NCBI RefSeq assembly: GCF_030846195.1
Contig: NZ_JAVCWH010000001.1
Coordinates: 186,001-250,000, forward strand
DNA: 64,000 nucleotides
Direction of reading: 5' to 3'
From: Paracoccus yibinensis
GTDB lineage: Bacteria > Pseudomonadota > Alphaproteobacteria > Rhodobacterales > Rhodobacteraceae
The position numbers and the translations under genes are program-made. Of the stretch, positions 36,401 through 45,478 are shown in pieces. The notes below the pieces were generated by a model. The model saw nothing but the letters and a program-made list of their open reading frames with translations, was not told where the DNA came from and ran no database searches. The first letter of the stretch is position 1; each line of letters begins with the position of its first letter.

Positions 36401-36823
36401 ATGTTCACGCGCAGCGGATCGGCCAGGTGGCAAGGCGGGCTCAAGGATGGCAAGGGCACGGTCTCGACACAGTCTGGGGCCTTGGACGACCTGCCCTATG
36501 GCTTCAACAACCGCTTCGGTGATGAGCCGGGCACCAACCCCGAGGAACTGATCGGCGCCGCCCATGCCGCCTGCTTCAGCATGGCGCTATCCAAGATGCT
36601 GGGCGAGGCGGGCATCGGCGACATCGGCATCCAGACCACCTCGAAGATCACGCTGGAAAAGGACGGCGAGGGCTTCACCGTCACCAAGGCGCATCTTGTC
36701 ACGCGAATCTCGGGCAGCGGCGACAAGGAGCAGATCGAGGATCTGGCGCAGAAGGCCAAGGAAGGCTGCCCGATCTCGAAGCTTCTGAACGCCGAAGTCA
36801 CGATGGATGCGACGGTCGCCTGA
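36401..36823 (+). CDS. OsmC/OhrA-family peroxidase
   Basis: 140 residues. Thiol peroxidase fold acting on organic hydroperoxides. Catalytic first Cys in ELIGAAHAACFSMALSKML (about 59), second Cys in KEGCPISKLLNAEV (about 126), as in the OsmC subgroup. AAGGAGGACAACGC before ATG. Its stop TGA overlaps the next ATG (TGATG), so it is coupled to the transglutaminase-fold gene. Confidence 0.9.
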   Translation: MFTRSGSARWQGGLKDGKGTVSTQSGALDDLPYGFNNRFGDEPGTNPEELIGAAHAACFSMALSKMLGEAGIGDIGIQTTSKITLEKDGEGFTVTKAHLVTRISGSGDKEQIEDLAQKAKEGCPISKLLNAEVTMDATVA

Positions 36824-37665
36824 TGCGCATCAGGATCGGGCACGAAATGACGATCGAGGTGGCGCAGCCCACGCCTTTGATCAGCCTGACGACGCCAGAG
36901 CCGGCACGGCACCGCGACTATGCCTTCCCCGAGGATTTCAGGACGGTGCCGCATGTCCCGGTCCAGAACTATGTCGATCGTTTCGGCAATATCTGCCGGC
37001 GCATGGTGGCGCCGGCGGGCACCTTCACGCTTTTCAGCGACATCACCATCAACGACGCCGGCACCCGCGACGAGGCCGATTTCAACGCCGTCGAATGGCC
37101 CGTCGAGGCCCTGCCGTCCGAGGTGCTGGGCTACCTCACCGCCTCGCGTTATGTCGAGGTGGACCTGGTCAGCGACGAAGCCTGGACCTTGTTCGGCCAT
37201 GTCGCGCCGGGCTGGAACCGCGTCCAGCATATCGTCGATCACGTCAACGGCAGCATGGTCTTCGACTACAAGCTGGCTTCGCAATTCCGCACGGCGGCAA
37301 GCGCCCGGAACGACGGCGTGGCCGTCTGCCGCGACTTCGCCCATCTGACGCTGGCCTATCTGCGCGCGCTGAACATCCCGGCCCGATACGTCAACGGCTA
37401 TGTCGGCGACATCGGCGTGCCCGCCGCCGCCGCGCCCATGGATTTCGCCGCCTGGATCGAGGTCTTCCTGGGCGGCAAGTGGTGGACCTTCGATCCCCGC
37501 AACAACCAGCGCCGCATTGGCCGCGTGGTGGTGGCGCGTGGCATGGATGCTGCCGACGTGCCGCTGATCAACACCTTCGGGCCGCACACGCTGACCGGCT
37601 TTCGCGTCTGGTGCCACGCCGTCGATGAAGCAGGCAACGAACTGGACGGCATGCTGTTCGCCTGA
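36823..37665 (+). CDS. Transglutaminase-fold family protein lacking the catalytic His
   Basis: 280 residues. N-terminal Bact_transglu_N-like beta domain (about 1-110) and a transglutaminase-like core. Catalytic Cys169 (GVAVCRDFAHLTLAYLRAL) and Asp224 (KWWTFDPRNN) are in place, but where the family usually has HAW the sequence reads DFAAWIEVFLGG, so His is replaced by Ala209. I recall that some alphaproteobacterial homologues carry Ser/Ala here, so this may be a non-protease subgroup. No signal peptide; probably cytosolic. Alternative ATG at 36847 (MTIEVAQP). Coupled to the OsmC gene. Confidence 0.83.
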   Translation: MRIRIGHEMTIEVAQPTPLISLTTPEPARHRDYAFPEDFRTVPHVPVQNYVDRFGNICRRMVAPAGTFTLFSDITINDAGTRDEADFNAVEWPVEALPSEVLGYLTASRYVEVDLVSDEAWTLFGHVAPGWNRVQHIVDHVNGSMVFDYKLASQFRTAASARNDGVAVCRDFAHLTLAYLRALNIPARYVNGYVGDIGVPAAAAPMDFAAWIEVFLGGKWWTFDPRNNQRRIGRVVVARGMDAADVPLINTFGPHTLTGFRVWCHAVDEAGNELDGMLFA

Positions 37666-37719
37666 ACCTTGCCATTGCGGCGCGCGCATGGCCATCTGCG
37701 CGCGACACGCGAGGATCCG

Positions 37720-38613
37720 ATGCACCTTTTCCACGGCCTTTCCGCCTTTCCGATCACGCCCTCCGACCCTGACGGCCGGGTCAGGCAGGCCGACCTTCGC
37801 AGCATCCTGCGCCGGATCGCGGATGCGCAGGTCGATTCGGTCGGCATCCTGGGCAGCACCGGCGGCTATGCCTATCTGGACCCGGACCAGCGGCGGGCGG
37901 TTGTCGAGGCGACGATGGACGAGATCGGCGGAAGGCTGCCCGTCATCGTGGGCGTCGGCGCCCTGCGCACGGATGCCGCGCAATCCTTGGCCCGTCATGC
38001 CAAGGCCAGTGGCGCGGATGCCCTGCTGGTGGCGCCCATCTCCTACACCCCGCTGATAGAAGATGAAGTCTTCGCGCATTACGCTGCGATTGCCGAGGCC
38101 AGCGACCTGCCGATCTGCATCTACAACAACCCCACGACCACGCATTTCACCTTTTCCACCGGCTTGCTGACGCGTCTGGCGACCGTTCCCTCTATTCGGG
38201 CGGTCAAGATGCCCCTGCCCGCCAATGGCGGTTTCGCGGGTGAGATCGCCACCCTGCGCGCGGCCCTGCCCCCCGGCTTTTCCATCGGCTACAGCGGCGA
38301 TTGGGGTTGCGCCCCCGCGATGCTGGCGGGTGCCGATGCCTTCTACAGCGTCGCCGCCGGAACCTGGCCCGCCGAGATGCTGCGCCTTGTCCGTGCCGCA
38401 CAATCGGGCGACGCGCATGAGACCGCCCGGACCGACAAGGCCTTCGAGGCAATGTGGGCGCTGTTCAAGACTTCCAGCAGCTTCCGCACCGTTCACCGGG
38501 CCGCGAACCTGCTGGGCCTGAGCGACGCGCAGCCCCCGCTCCCGATCCTGCCTTTGCCTGACACACAGGACAGCGCCTTGCGTCAAGCCATGGATGCGCT
38601 GGCGGCCACCTAG
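37720..38613 (+). CDS. Dihydrodipicolinate synthase/N-acetylneuraminate lyase family aldolase
   Basis: 297 residues, TIM-barrel class I aldolase. Schiff-base Lys163 in IRAVKMPLP and Tyr135 in CIYNNPTT are present. The pyruvate-carboxylate motif normally GTTGE reads GSTGG (45-49), and the C-terminal part differs from true DapA, so this is more likely a catabolic aldolase or lyase than the lysine-biosynthetic enzyme. GAGGATC before the ATG at 37720; the 17-codon upstream extension overlaps nothing known but has no ribosome-binding site. Stands alone, 54 bases after the transglutaminase-fold gene. Confidence 0.85.
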   Translation: MHLFHGLSAFPITPSDPDGRVRQADLRSILRRIADAQVDSVGILGSTGGYAYLDPDQRRAVVEATMDEIGGRLPVIVGVGALRTDAAQSLARHAKASGADALLVAPISYTPLIEDEVFAHYAAIAEASDLPICIYNNPTTTHFTFSTGLLTRLATVPSIRAVKMPLPANGGFAGEIATLRAALPPGFSIGYSGDWGCAPAMLAGADAFYSVAAGTWPAEMLRLVRAAQSGDAHETARTDKAFEAMWALFKTSSSFRTVHRAANLLGLSDAQPPLPILPLPDTQDSALRQAMDALAAT

Positions 38614-38693
38614 CATCGGCATACCGTCGCATACCGATTGCCTATCGCGCTTCCGGCGGCTAGAACCGCGCCAAACCGCGAGGGAGCCTTCCG

Positions 38694-40088
38694 ATGACCA
38701 AGACCCGCACCGAGACCGACAGCTTCGGCCCGCTGGAGGTTGATGCCAGCAAATACTGGGGCGCGCAGACGCAGCGTTCGATCCAGAACTTTCCCATCGG
38801 CTGGGAACGCCAGCCTGTGGCCATCATCCGCGCGCTTGGCGCGATCAAGCTGGCGGCGGCGCGCGTGAACCAGGCCAATGGCGACCTGGACCCCGCCATC
38901 GGCAAGGCCATGGAGCAGGCCGCGACCGAGGTCTTCGAAGGCAGGTTCGACGACAACTTCCCGCTGGTCGTCTGGCAGACCGGATCGGGCACGCAGTCGA
39001 ACATGAACGCCAACGAGGTCATCTCGAACCGCGCCATCGAGATCCTGGGCGGTGAACTGGGCAGCAAGAAGCCGGTCCATCCGAACGACCACGTGAACAT
39101 GGGGCAAAGCTCGAACGACACCTTCCCGACCGCGATGCATGTCGCCATCGGCATGGTCGCGCGCGTCACGCTGATCCCCGGCCTGGAAAAGCTGCACAAG
39201 GCCCTGGTCGCCAAGTCCGAGGAATTCAAGGACATCATCAAGATCGGCCGCACCCACACGCAGGACGCAACGCCCCTGACGCTGGGCCAGGAATTCGGCG
39301 GCTATGCCCATCAGGTGGCCAAGGGGATCGAGCGGGTCAAGCTGGCGCTGACCGACATCTACGAACTGGCTCAGGGCGGCACCGCCGTCGGCACCGGCCT
39401 GAACACCAAGAAAGGGTGGGACACCGCAATCGCGGCGGAGATCGCCAAGATCACCGACCTGCCCTTCGTCACCGCGCCCAACAAGTTCGAGGCCCTGGCC
39501 GCGCATGACGCGATGGTCTTCTTCTCGGGCGCGCTGAAGACGGTCGCGGCGTCCCTGTTCAAGATCGCCAACGACATGCGCCTGCTGGGATCAGGCCCGC
39601 GTTCGGGCCTGGGCGAATTGATCCTGCCCGAGAACGAGCCGGGGTCGTCCATCATGCCGGGCAAGGTCAACCCGACCCAGGCCGAGGCGCTGACCATGGT
39701 CTGCGCTCATGTGATGGGCAACGACGCGGCCATCGGTTTTGCGGGCTCGCAGGGGCATTTCGAGCTGAACGTCTATAACCCGATGATGTCCTATAACGTG
39801 CTGCAATCCATGCAGTTGCTGGGCGATGCGGCGGGCAGCTTTACCGACAACATGGTGGTCGGCACGCAGGCCAACGTGGCGCGAATCGAAAAGCTGATGA
39901 AGGAATCGCTGATGCTGGTGACGGCCCTGGCGCCGACCATCGGCTATGACAACGCCACCAAGGTCGCCAAGACCGCCCACAGGAACGGCACCACCCTGCG
40001 CGAGGAAGCCATCGCCCTTGGCTTCGTGGATGGCGAGACCTTCGACCGTGTCGTCCGCCCCGAGGACATGATCAGCCCCAAGGGCTGA
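38694..40088 (+). CDS. fumC: Fumarate hydratase, class II
   Basis: 464 residues. Tetrameric, iron-free fumarase of the TCA cycle. [20 protein letters not shown] start, [20 protein letters not shown] (substrate site A), [19 protein letters not shown] with the catalytic His, and the signature [13 protein letters not shown] containing the catalytic Ser loop, ending [19 protein letters not shown] just upstream. Followed by a good intrinsic terminator (40109-40144). Confidence 0.97.
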   Translation: MTKTRTETDSFGPLEVDASKYWGAQTQRSIQNFPIGWERQPVAIIRALGAIKLAAARVNQANGDLDPAIGKAMEQAATEVFEGRFDDNFPLVVWQTGSGTQSNMNANEVISNRAIEILGGELGSKKPVHPNDHVNMGQSSNDTFPTAMHVAIGMVARVTLIPGLEKLHKALVAKSEEFKDIIKIGRTHTQDATPLTLGQEFGGYAHQVAKGIERVKLALTDIYELAQGGTAVGTGLNTKKGWDTAIAAEIAKITDLPFVTAPNKFEALAAHDAMVFFSGALKTVAASLFKIANDMRLLGSGPRSGLGELILPENEPGSSIMPGKVNPTQAEALTMVCAHVMGNDAAIGFAGSQGHFELNVYNPMMSYNVLQSMQLLGDAAGSFTDNMVVGTQANVARIEKLMKESLMLVTALAPTIGYDNATKVAKTAHRNGTTLREEAIALGFVDGETFDRVVRPEDMISPKG

Positions 40089-40108
40089 TCGGATCTTGAC
40101 CGGATCCG

Positions 40109-40144
40109 GCCGGGGCGCGGTAGAATACCCGCGCCCCGGCTTTT
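40109..40144 (+). terminator. Intrinsic terminator after fumC
   Basis: Perfect 12-bp GC-rich stem (40109-40120 with 40129-40140), 8-base loop, then TTTTC. It lies between the fumC stop and the DUF4169 ATG, which is only 12 bases on. Confidence 0.8.
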
Positions 40145-40156
40145 CATGGGAACCGC

Positions 40157-40348
40157 ATGACCAAGACCATCAACCTGCGACAGGCCCGCAAACAGCGCGA
40201 CCGCGACGCGAAACGCGCGGCGGGCGATGCCAATGCGGCAAAGTTCGGCGAGGCAAAGCCCTTGCGCAAGGCGCGCCAAGCCGAGGCGGATCGTGCGGAG
40301 CGGGTTCTTCAGGCGCATCGGCGCGACGACAGCCGGGACGATGCTTGA
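40157..40348 (+). CDS. DUF4169 family small basic protein
   Basis: 63 residues, very rich in Lys, Arg and Ala. TKTINLRQARKQRDRDAKRA and AAKFGEAKPLRKARQAEADR match DUF4169, a small alphaproteobacterial family of unknown function with a helical, nucleic-acid-binding look. Overlaps the following ribbon-helix-helix gene by 8 bases. The pairing of DUF4169 with an RHH protein next to fumC is common in Rhodobacterales and suggests a joint regulatory role. Confidence 0.85.
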   Translation: MTKTINLRQARKQRDRDAKRAAGDANAAKFGEAKPLRKARQAEADRAERVLQAHRRDDSRDDA

Positions 40349-40571
40349 CCTGCCCCCCATGACCCCGCCGCTGAAGCGGTCGGTCACCATCGACGGGCAC
40401 CGCACCTCAGTTTCGCTAGAGGATGCGTTCTGGCGCGGCGTGGCCGAGGCCGCCAAGGCGCGCGGGATGACGCGGGCGGAACTGATCGGCCAGATCGACC
40501 ACGCCCGTCCGCCCGAGGTGGGGCTGGCGACGGCGCTGCGCCTGTTCGTGGTCGCGGAACTGCGGCGATAG
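40341..40571 (+). CDS. Ribbon-helix-helix domain protein
   Basis: 76 residues. LKRSVTIDGHRTSVSLEDAF is the ribbon strand (RSVTI.G..TSV) and FWRGVAEAAKARGMTRAELI the first helix of the RHH_4 type seen in AraC-type 'DUF4170-like' regulators and phage repressors; it should dimerise and bind DNA. ATG at 40341 overlaps the DUF4169 stop; ATG at 40359 is an alternative. Target unknown, possibly itself or fumC. Confidence 0.82.
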   Translation: MLDLPPMTPPLKRSVTIDGHRTSVSLEDAFWRGVAEAAKARGMTRAELIGQIDHARPPEVGLATALRLFVVAELRR

Positions 40572-40619
40572 CCGGGGGGCTGTCTGCCCCCGCTCGGGCC
40601 TGCCGGCCCCTTCCTCACT

Positions 40620-40644
40620 GAAAAAGGTCCACTGGACCTTTTTC
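40620..40644. terminator. Bidirectional intrinsic terminator between RHH gene and pheT
   Basis: GAAAAAGGTCC and GGACCTTTTTC are exact reverse complements around ACT, giving an A-run on one side and a T-run on the other for both strands. The convergent gene arrangement fits a shared terminator. Confidence 0.8.
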
Positions 40645-40688
40645 CAGGCGTTCGGAAGCCCCGAGGATATTTGGACCAAAGTGAAGGA

Positions 40689-43076
40689 TCAGGCGCGCAG
40701 GGTGCCTCCGGTCGCCTTTTGCACCTTGTCGATGATCTTCTGGCTGACGGCCTCGATCTCCGCGTCCGTCAGGGTCTTGTCGCGCGGTTGCAGGCGGGCG
40801 GTAATGGCGATGGACTTCTTGCCCCCTTCCAGCCCGGTGAACTGGTCGAAGACCGTAACGCTGTCGATCAGCGCCTTGTCAGCCCCGGCGGCGGCATTGA
40901 CCAAGGTCAGCGCCTCGACCTGCGGGTCCACGACGAAGGCAAAGTCGCGCTCGACGGCTTGCAGTTCTGAAATGGTCAGAGCGGGGCGGGTGGCCGTCCG
41001 GGTCTTGGGGAAGGGGACATTGGCAATACGGACGGTAAAGGCAACGGCCGTACCCTTGACGTCGAAGGCGCGCAGGATACGAGGATGGATTTCCCCGAAG
41101 GTCGCCAGCACATTCGGACCAAGGGCGATATTGCCCGACCGCCCCGGATGCCACCAGGGGTCCAGCTTGCGGTTGATCTGCACCTTCGCTGGGGCGCCGA
41201 TGGCAGCCAGCACGGCCTCGGCATCGGCTTTGGCATCGTAAAGGTCCACCTTGCGGCGGCTGCCGAAGGGATCGCGCGGCGCGGTGTTGCCGATCATCAG
41301 GCCGGAAAGCTGCGTGGCCTGCTCGCCCGGCTCGCCGCCTGCGAAAACAGGTCCCATTTCGAACAAGGCCAGATTGGCAAAGCCCCGTGCCTGGTTGCGG
41401 GCGGCAGCGGCCAGCAGGCCGGGCAGCAGGTCTGGACGCAGATGCGTCATCTCGCTGCTGATCGGGTTTTCGACGCGGACCGCATCCGCGCCGCCGCCGA
41501 ACAGGTCTGCCGAGGCCTTGTCGATAAAGCTGTAGGTGACGCATTCGTTGTAGCCAAGCGCCGCCGCCTGCCGCCGCGCCGCCTTTTCGCGGACCTGCAA
41601 GGGGGTCAGCACCGGCTTCGGCACGCCGGGTCGCGGGCGCGGCAGGGGCTGGCCTTGCAGCCTGGTCAGGCTGGCGATGCGCGCGATTTCCTCGACCAGG
41701 TCAGCCTCGCCCAGCACGTCGGGGCGCCAGGAGGGCACATGCGCCATGTCGCCCTCCATGCGGAAGCCGAGGGCGGTCAGCGTGGCGCGCTGCACATCCG
41801 CCGGGATGTCCAAGCCGACCAGGCTGGCGGTGCGGGCGGTGTCCAGGCGATAGGCGCGGGCGGTGTCGGGGACGGCGCCAGCCTCGACCACCTCGGAGGG
41901 CTCGCCTCCGCAAAGGTCCAGGATCATCTGCGTCGCCAGTTCCAGCCCCGGACGGGTGAAGGCCGGATCCACGCCGCGTTCGAAGCGATAGCGGGCGTCG
42001 CTGTTGATCTTCAGCGCTCGGCCGGTCGCGGCGATGGCGATCGGATCCCAGTAGGCGCTTTCCAGGAACACGTCGGTCGTGTCCTCGGAACAGCCGGAAT
42101 GTTCGCCGCCCATGATGCCCGCGATGCTTTCGGGACCGCTGGCATCAGCGATCACCATCGCGCCCTCGGGCAGCGCATAGGTCTTGCCGTCGAGCGCCAG
42201 GATCTCCTCTCCGGCAGCGGCGGGTCTGACATGCAGGTCGCCCGAAGCCTTGGCCATGTCAAAGACATGCAGCGGCCTGTTCATGTCATAGGTGAACAGG
42301 TTGGTGATATCCACCAGCGTGTTGATGGGCCGCAACCCGATGGCGCGCAGGCGCTGTTGCAGCCATTCGGGCGAGGCGCCGTTCCTGACGCCCCGGATCA
42401 CCCGGCCCGAGAAAAAGGGCGCCTTGTCGGCAATCGCCGGGTCGATGCTGACCGAAACCGGGCTGGCGAAGCGGCCCGGCACCACCGTATCGGGGACCGG
42501 CTTCAGCACCCCTAGGCCACGTGCCGCCAGATCGCGGGCGATGCCGTGGACGCCAAGCGCGTCGGGGCGGTTCGGGGTGATCTTGATGTGGATCATCGGA
42601 TCCACCTTGTCGGGCTGGTTGGCCGCCAGCCAGTCCACGAAACGCTGCCCGACATCGCCCGAGGGCAGCTCAATGATGCCGTTGTGCTCGTCCGACAGTT
42701 CAAGCTCGCGCTCAGAGGCCATCATGCCGTGGCTCTCGATGCCGCGGATCTTGCCCACGCCCAGGGTCACGTCGATGCCGGGGACATAGTCGCCCGGCTT
42801 GGCCAGAACCACGGTGATCCCTTCACGGGCGTTGGGGGCGCCGCAGACGATCTGCTTTTCGCCCTCGTCGGTCAGGACGCGGCAGACGCGCAGGCGGTCG
42901 GCGTCGGGATGCTGCTGGGCATCAAGGATGCGGGCCAAGGTGAAGCTGCGCAGCTTGGTGGCGGGATCGCGGACCTCCTCCACCTCAAGCCCCAGGTCGG
43001 TCAGCGCCTCGGTGATCTGATCTAGGGTCGCGGTGGTATCGAGATGCTCTTTGAGCCAGGAGAGGGTGAATTTCAT
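40689..43076 (-). CDS. pheT: Phenylalanyl-tRNA synthetase beta subunit
   Basis: 795 residues. FTLSWLKEHLDTTATLDQI start, an EMAP/tRNA-binding domain (VCRVLTDEGEKQIVCGAPNA), B3/B4 editing domain (about 205-370), B5 (VGLDIPADVQRATLTALGF), the catalytic-like core with YSFIDKASADLF and the C-terminal anticodon-binding FDX-ACB domain (AFVVDPQVEALTLVNAAAGA). It pairs with PheS to charge tRNA-Phe and hydrolyses mischarged Tyr. pheS is not in the window on the upstream side. Full length. Confidence 0.96.
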   Translation of the reverse strand: MKFTLSWLKEHLDTTATLDQITEALTDLGLEVEEVRDPATKLRSFTLARILDAQQHPDADRLRVCRVLTDEGEKQIVCGAPNAREGITVVLAKPGDYVPGIDVTLGVGKIRGIESHGMMASERELELSDEHNGIIELPSGDVGQRFVDWLAANQPDKVDPMIHIKITPNRPDALGVHGIARDLAARGLGVLKPVPDTVVPGRFASPVSVSIDPAIADKAPFFSGRVIRGVRNGASPEWLQQRLRAIGLRPINTLVDITNLFTYDMNRPLHVFDMAKASGDLHVRPAAAGEEILALDGKTYALPEGAMVIADASGPESIAGIMGGEHSGCSEDTTDVFLESAYWDPIAIAATGRALKINSDARYRFERGVDPAFTRPGLELATQMILDLCGGEPSEVVEAGAVPDTARAYRLDTARTASLVGLDIPADVQRATLTALGFRMEGDMAHVPSWRPDVLGEADLVEEIARIASLTRLQGQPLPRPRPGVPKPVLTPLQVREKAARRQAAALGYNECVTYSFIDKASADLFGGGADAVRVENPISSEMTHLRPDLLPGLLAAAARNQARGFANLALFEMGPVFAGGEPGEQATQLSGLMIGNTAPRDPFGSRRKVDLYDAKADAEAVLAAIGAPAKVQINRKLDPWWHPGRSGNIALGPNVLATFGEIHPRILRAFDVKGTAVAFTVRIANVPFPKTRTATRPALTISELQAVERDFAFVVDPQVEALTLVNAAAGADKALIDSVTVFDQFTGLEGGKKSIAITARLQPRDKTLTDAEIEAVSQKIIDKVQKATGGTLRA

Positions 43077-43249
43077 GACGCAGCTTTCCGTTTCGCGCCG
43101 CAGGGGCGTTTGCCTGCGTTGAACCTGTCCGCGGCGGGATGGTCAAGCGTCAAGCCGAGTTTGACGGAATTAATGTCGGTCCGGATTGTCGGGGTCTTCC
43201 GGGAATGCGAGAGTTCGCCAAAATCCGGCACCCCTTAACGGAGTTGATC

Positions 43250-44494
43250 ATGCCCCATCCCTGCCCGCCTGTCCTGGCCGGACTGGTTCTTCTGGCGGCC
43301 ACAGGTCTTGCCTTGCCTGCGACCGCCCAGATCTGCGGCGGGGATGCGCAGTGGCTGGGGCCAGAGGCTGGCGGGGACGTTTCCACCAGCGAAGCGCCCC
43401 TGGCGACTGTGGCCAACGCGGCGGCAGGCCAGCAGGCGATCCTCGCCTTTCGGGTCAGTGGCGACACCCAGGCGCTGCGTATCGAGGCAGAAGCACCCGA
43501 AGGGGATCCCGCGATTTCCTTGCTGACCGAGGACGGGGATCTGATCGCCGAGAACGATGATACGGCGGTTTCCCTGAACTCGTTGGTGGAAACCTCTGTC
43601 GGGCCGGGGACCTATTGCGTAGCGGTCCGATCGGCAAACGACAGCGCCCTGTCGGCCACCGTCCAGGTCTCTCGCCAGGATCAGCCGGCGCTGCTGGCCG
43701 AGGACAATCAGGAAGCGGGTATCGACGGGATTGCCCCCTGCACGGCGGACACGCCTGCCGATGCACTGTCACCAGACCCCTTGGACAGCCAGTTGAACCA
43801 GGGGCCGGTGATGGCGGCCCAGAACGGGATGCAAACTCATTACTATCGCTTCAGCCTGTCCCGGCCGACACCCATGACATTGCGCGCCACCAGCCCCACC
43901 CTGGATCCCATTCTGAAGCTGTTCGACGGCCAGGGCGTGCTGGTGGCGGAAAATGACGACGCCGACGGCCTGAATGCCCGGCTGGATTTCGCATCGTCCT
44001 TGGCGGCGGGGGATTACTGCATCGCCGCAGCCTCGCTTGGCGGGCAGCCCGGAGAGTTGACTGTCAGCGCCGAAAAGCTGGACCCTGCGGCTTTCCTTCG
44101 CAATGCCTATAGCCGGGGGGAACTGGCCCCGCCCGCAGACGGAAATTATCCGATCCAGGAAATCGATCTGGCCCGCCTGACGCAGACGGTCCTGCTGCAC
44201 GATGGCGCCGCGCAATGGCTGGGCCTGGTGCTGGAACAGCCGACGGTGCTGATCATCAGCGCCTATGGATCCTTCGCGGCGGCCGATCCGAAGCTGGTGC
44301 TGTTTGCCGCGTTGGGCGCACCGGTGGCCGAGAACGACGATGTCGACGGCAGCACGAATGCCCGTCTGGGGCCGGTTCTGCTGGAACAGGGCCGCTATCA
44401 CCTGGGGGTGATCGATGTCAGCCGCAACGATGGCACAATTGGCCCCATCCGACCGGTGGGTCTGATCTTCGACCGCTTCCAGCGGGTCCCCTGA
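43250..44494 (+). CDS. Secreted protein with three PPC-like beta-sandwich repeats
   Basis: 414 residues. Signal peptide VLAGLVLLAATGLALPATAQ. Three repeated units each carry a strand ending in an EN-D-D turn: EDGDLIAENDDTAV (about 100), GQGVLVAENDDADG (about 235) and LGAPVAENDDVDGST (about 362), followed by a GxYC/H strand (PGTYCVAV, AGDYCIAAA, QGRYHLGVI). This matches pre-peptidase C-terminal (PPC, DVUA0089-like) sandwiches, which usually flank secreted enzymes, but no enzyme domain is present. Conserved Cys pairs suggest a disulfide in the periplasm. GGAG 6 bases before the ATG at 43250. Confidence 0.8.
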   Translation: MPHPCPPVLAGLVLLAATGLALPATAQICGGDAQWLGPEAGGDVSTSEAPLATVANAAAGQQAILAFRVSGDTQALRIEAEAPEGDPAISLLTEDGDLIAENDDTAVSLNSLVETSVGPGTYCVAVRSANDSALSATVQVSRQDQPALLAEDNQEAGIDGIAPCTADTPADALSPDPLDSQLNQGPVMAAQNGMQTHYYRFSLSRPTPMTLRATSPTLDPILKLFDGQGVLVAENDDADGLNARLDFASSLAAGDYCIAAASLGGQPGELTVSAEKLDPAAFLRNAYSRGELAPPADGNYPIQEIDLARLTQTVLLHDGAAQWLGLVLEQPTVLIISAYGSFAAADPKLVLFAALGAPVAENDDVDGSTNARLGPVLLEQGRYHLGVIDVSRNDGTIGPIRPVGLIFDRFQRVP

Positions 44495-44568
44495 TCCTTG
44501 CACGGGGCTCAGGCGGTCCTATCTAATCCGCAAGGGGCGACTGATCCGCCCGATGGAAGGAGAATCCC

Positions 44569-44886
44569 GTGCCGGACAAGGTCCAACAGCAGTTGCTGAT
44601 CGAACAGCGTGTCGCAAACGAATCGAAATCGCAACTGGTCGCCTATCTGCTGGCAATCCTGTTGTGGGGGTTCGGGGTGCATCGCATGTATCTGGGCCGA
44701 TGGGCCAGCGGCATCATCATGCTGTTGATGTGGGGATTGGGCTGGCTGACTGCGCCGATCCTGATCGGCTGGATCCCCCTCGCGCTTGTCTGCGTCTGGG
44801 CCTTCATCGACCTGTTCCTGATCCCCGGAATGATCCGGGGCGATCAGGCCGTGATCCGGCAGCGGCTGATGGCGGGACGCTGGTAA
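44569..44886 (+). CDS. TM2 domain membrane protein
   Basis: 105 residues. Two hydrophobic helices separated by the TM2 signature: AYLLAILLWGFGVHRMYLGRW and GIIMLLMWGLGWL with LALVCVWAFIDLFLIP. The GxHRxYLGR turn and the WxxxDLFLI end are diagnostic. The first 20 residues are polar and cytosolic. GTG start at 44569 follows AAGGAG with ideal spacing. Function of the family is unknown. Confidence 0.88.
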   Translation: MPDKVQQQLLIEQRVANESKSQLVAYLLAILLWGFGVHRMYLGRWASGIIMLLMWGLGWLTAPILIGWIPLALVCVWAFIDLFLIPGMIRGDQAVIRQRLMAGRW

Positions 44887-44922
44887 CGAAAAAGGCCGCG
44901 CCGGCATCGCCGGGCGGCCCGT
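44887..44922 (-). terminator. Intrinsic terminator of infC
   Basis: Read on the minus strand: a GC-rich imperfect stem (GGCCGCCCGGC / GCCGGCGCGGCC) with GAT loop, followed by TTTTT at 44893-44889. It lies just past the infC stop and before the TM2 gene. Confidence 0.75.
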
Positions 44923-44938
44923 CCTTCAGGATCGCGCC

Positions 44939-45478
44939 CTATTTCGGGGCGATCATCATGACCATTTGCCGGCCTTCCAGCTTGGGCATGGATTCGATCT
45001 TGCCAGCCTCGCCCACGTCGTCGCGGACCCGGTTCAGAAGCTCCAGCCCCAGATCCTGGTGAGCCATTTCGCGGCCACGAAAGCGCAGCGTGACCTTGAC
45101 CTTGTCCCCTTCGCCCAGGAACTTCATGACGGACCGCATCTTCACATCATAATCATGGGTATCGGTTCCCGGACGGAACTTGATTTCCTTGATCTCGATG
45201 ATCTTCTGCTTCTTGCGGGCCTCGGCCTCGCGCTTCTGCTGTTCATACTTGAACTTGCCGAGATCCATCACCTTGCAGACCGGAGGGGTCGCATTCGGCG
45301 AGATTTCGACCAGATCCAGCCCGGCGTCCTGTGCCATCTGCATCCCGACCGAAGGCGGCACGACGCCGACATTCTCTCCATCGGGGCCGATCAGGCGTAT
45401 TTCCGACACGCGGATGCGTTCGTTGACGCGGGGTCCGGTATCGCGGGTGGGCGGTGCGTTATGCGGTCTGCGGGCTAT
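44939..45478 (-). CDS. infC: Translation initiation factor IF-3 with ATA start
   Basis: 179 residues. Two-domain IF3: N-domain with [20 protein letters not shown] and [25 protein letters not shown], linker of Lys/Arg, C-domain [20 protein letters not shown] and [15 protein letters not shown]. It prevents premature 50S joining and proofreads the start codon. No ATG or GTG fits; the family N-terminus ARRPHNAPP begins after an ATA at 45478-45476 that is preceded by AAGGAG with 7-base spacing. A rare start codon is the known autoregulatory device of infC. Ends in its own terminator. Confidence 0.93.
   Translation of the reverse strand: MARRPHNAPPTRDTGPRVNERIRVSEIRLIGPDGENVGVVPPSVGMQMAQDAGLDLVEISPNATPPVCKVMDLGKFKYEQQKREAEARKKQKIIEIKEIKFRPGTDTHDYDVKMRSVMKFLGEGDKVKVTLRFRGREMAHQDLGLELLNRVRDDVGEAGKIESMPKLEGRQMVMMIAPK

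Noticed and set aside
36496..38622. 708-codon open frame on the minus strand
   Set aside because: Antisense to OsmC, transglutaminase-fold and DapA-family genes.
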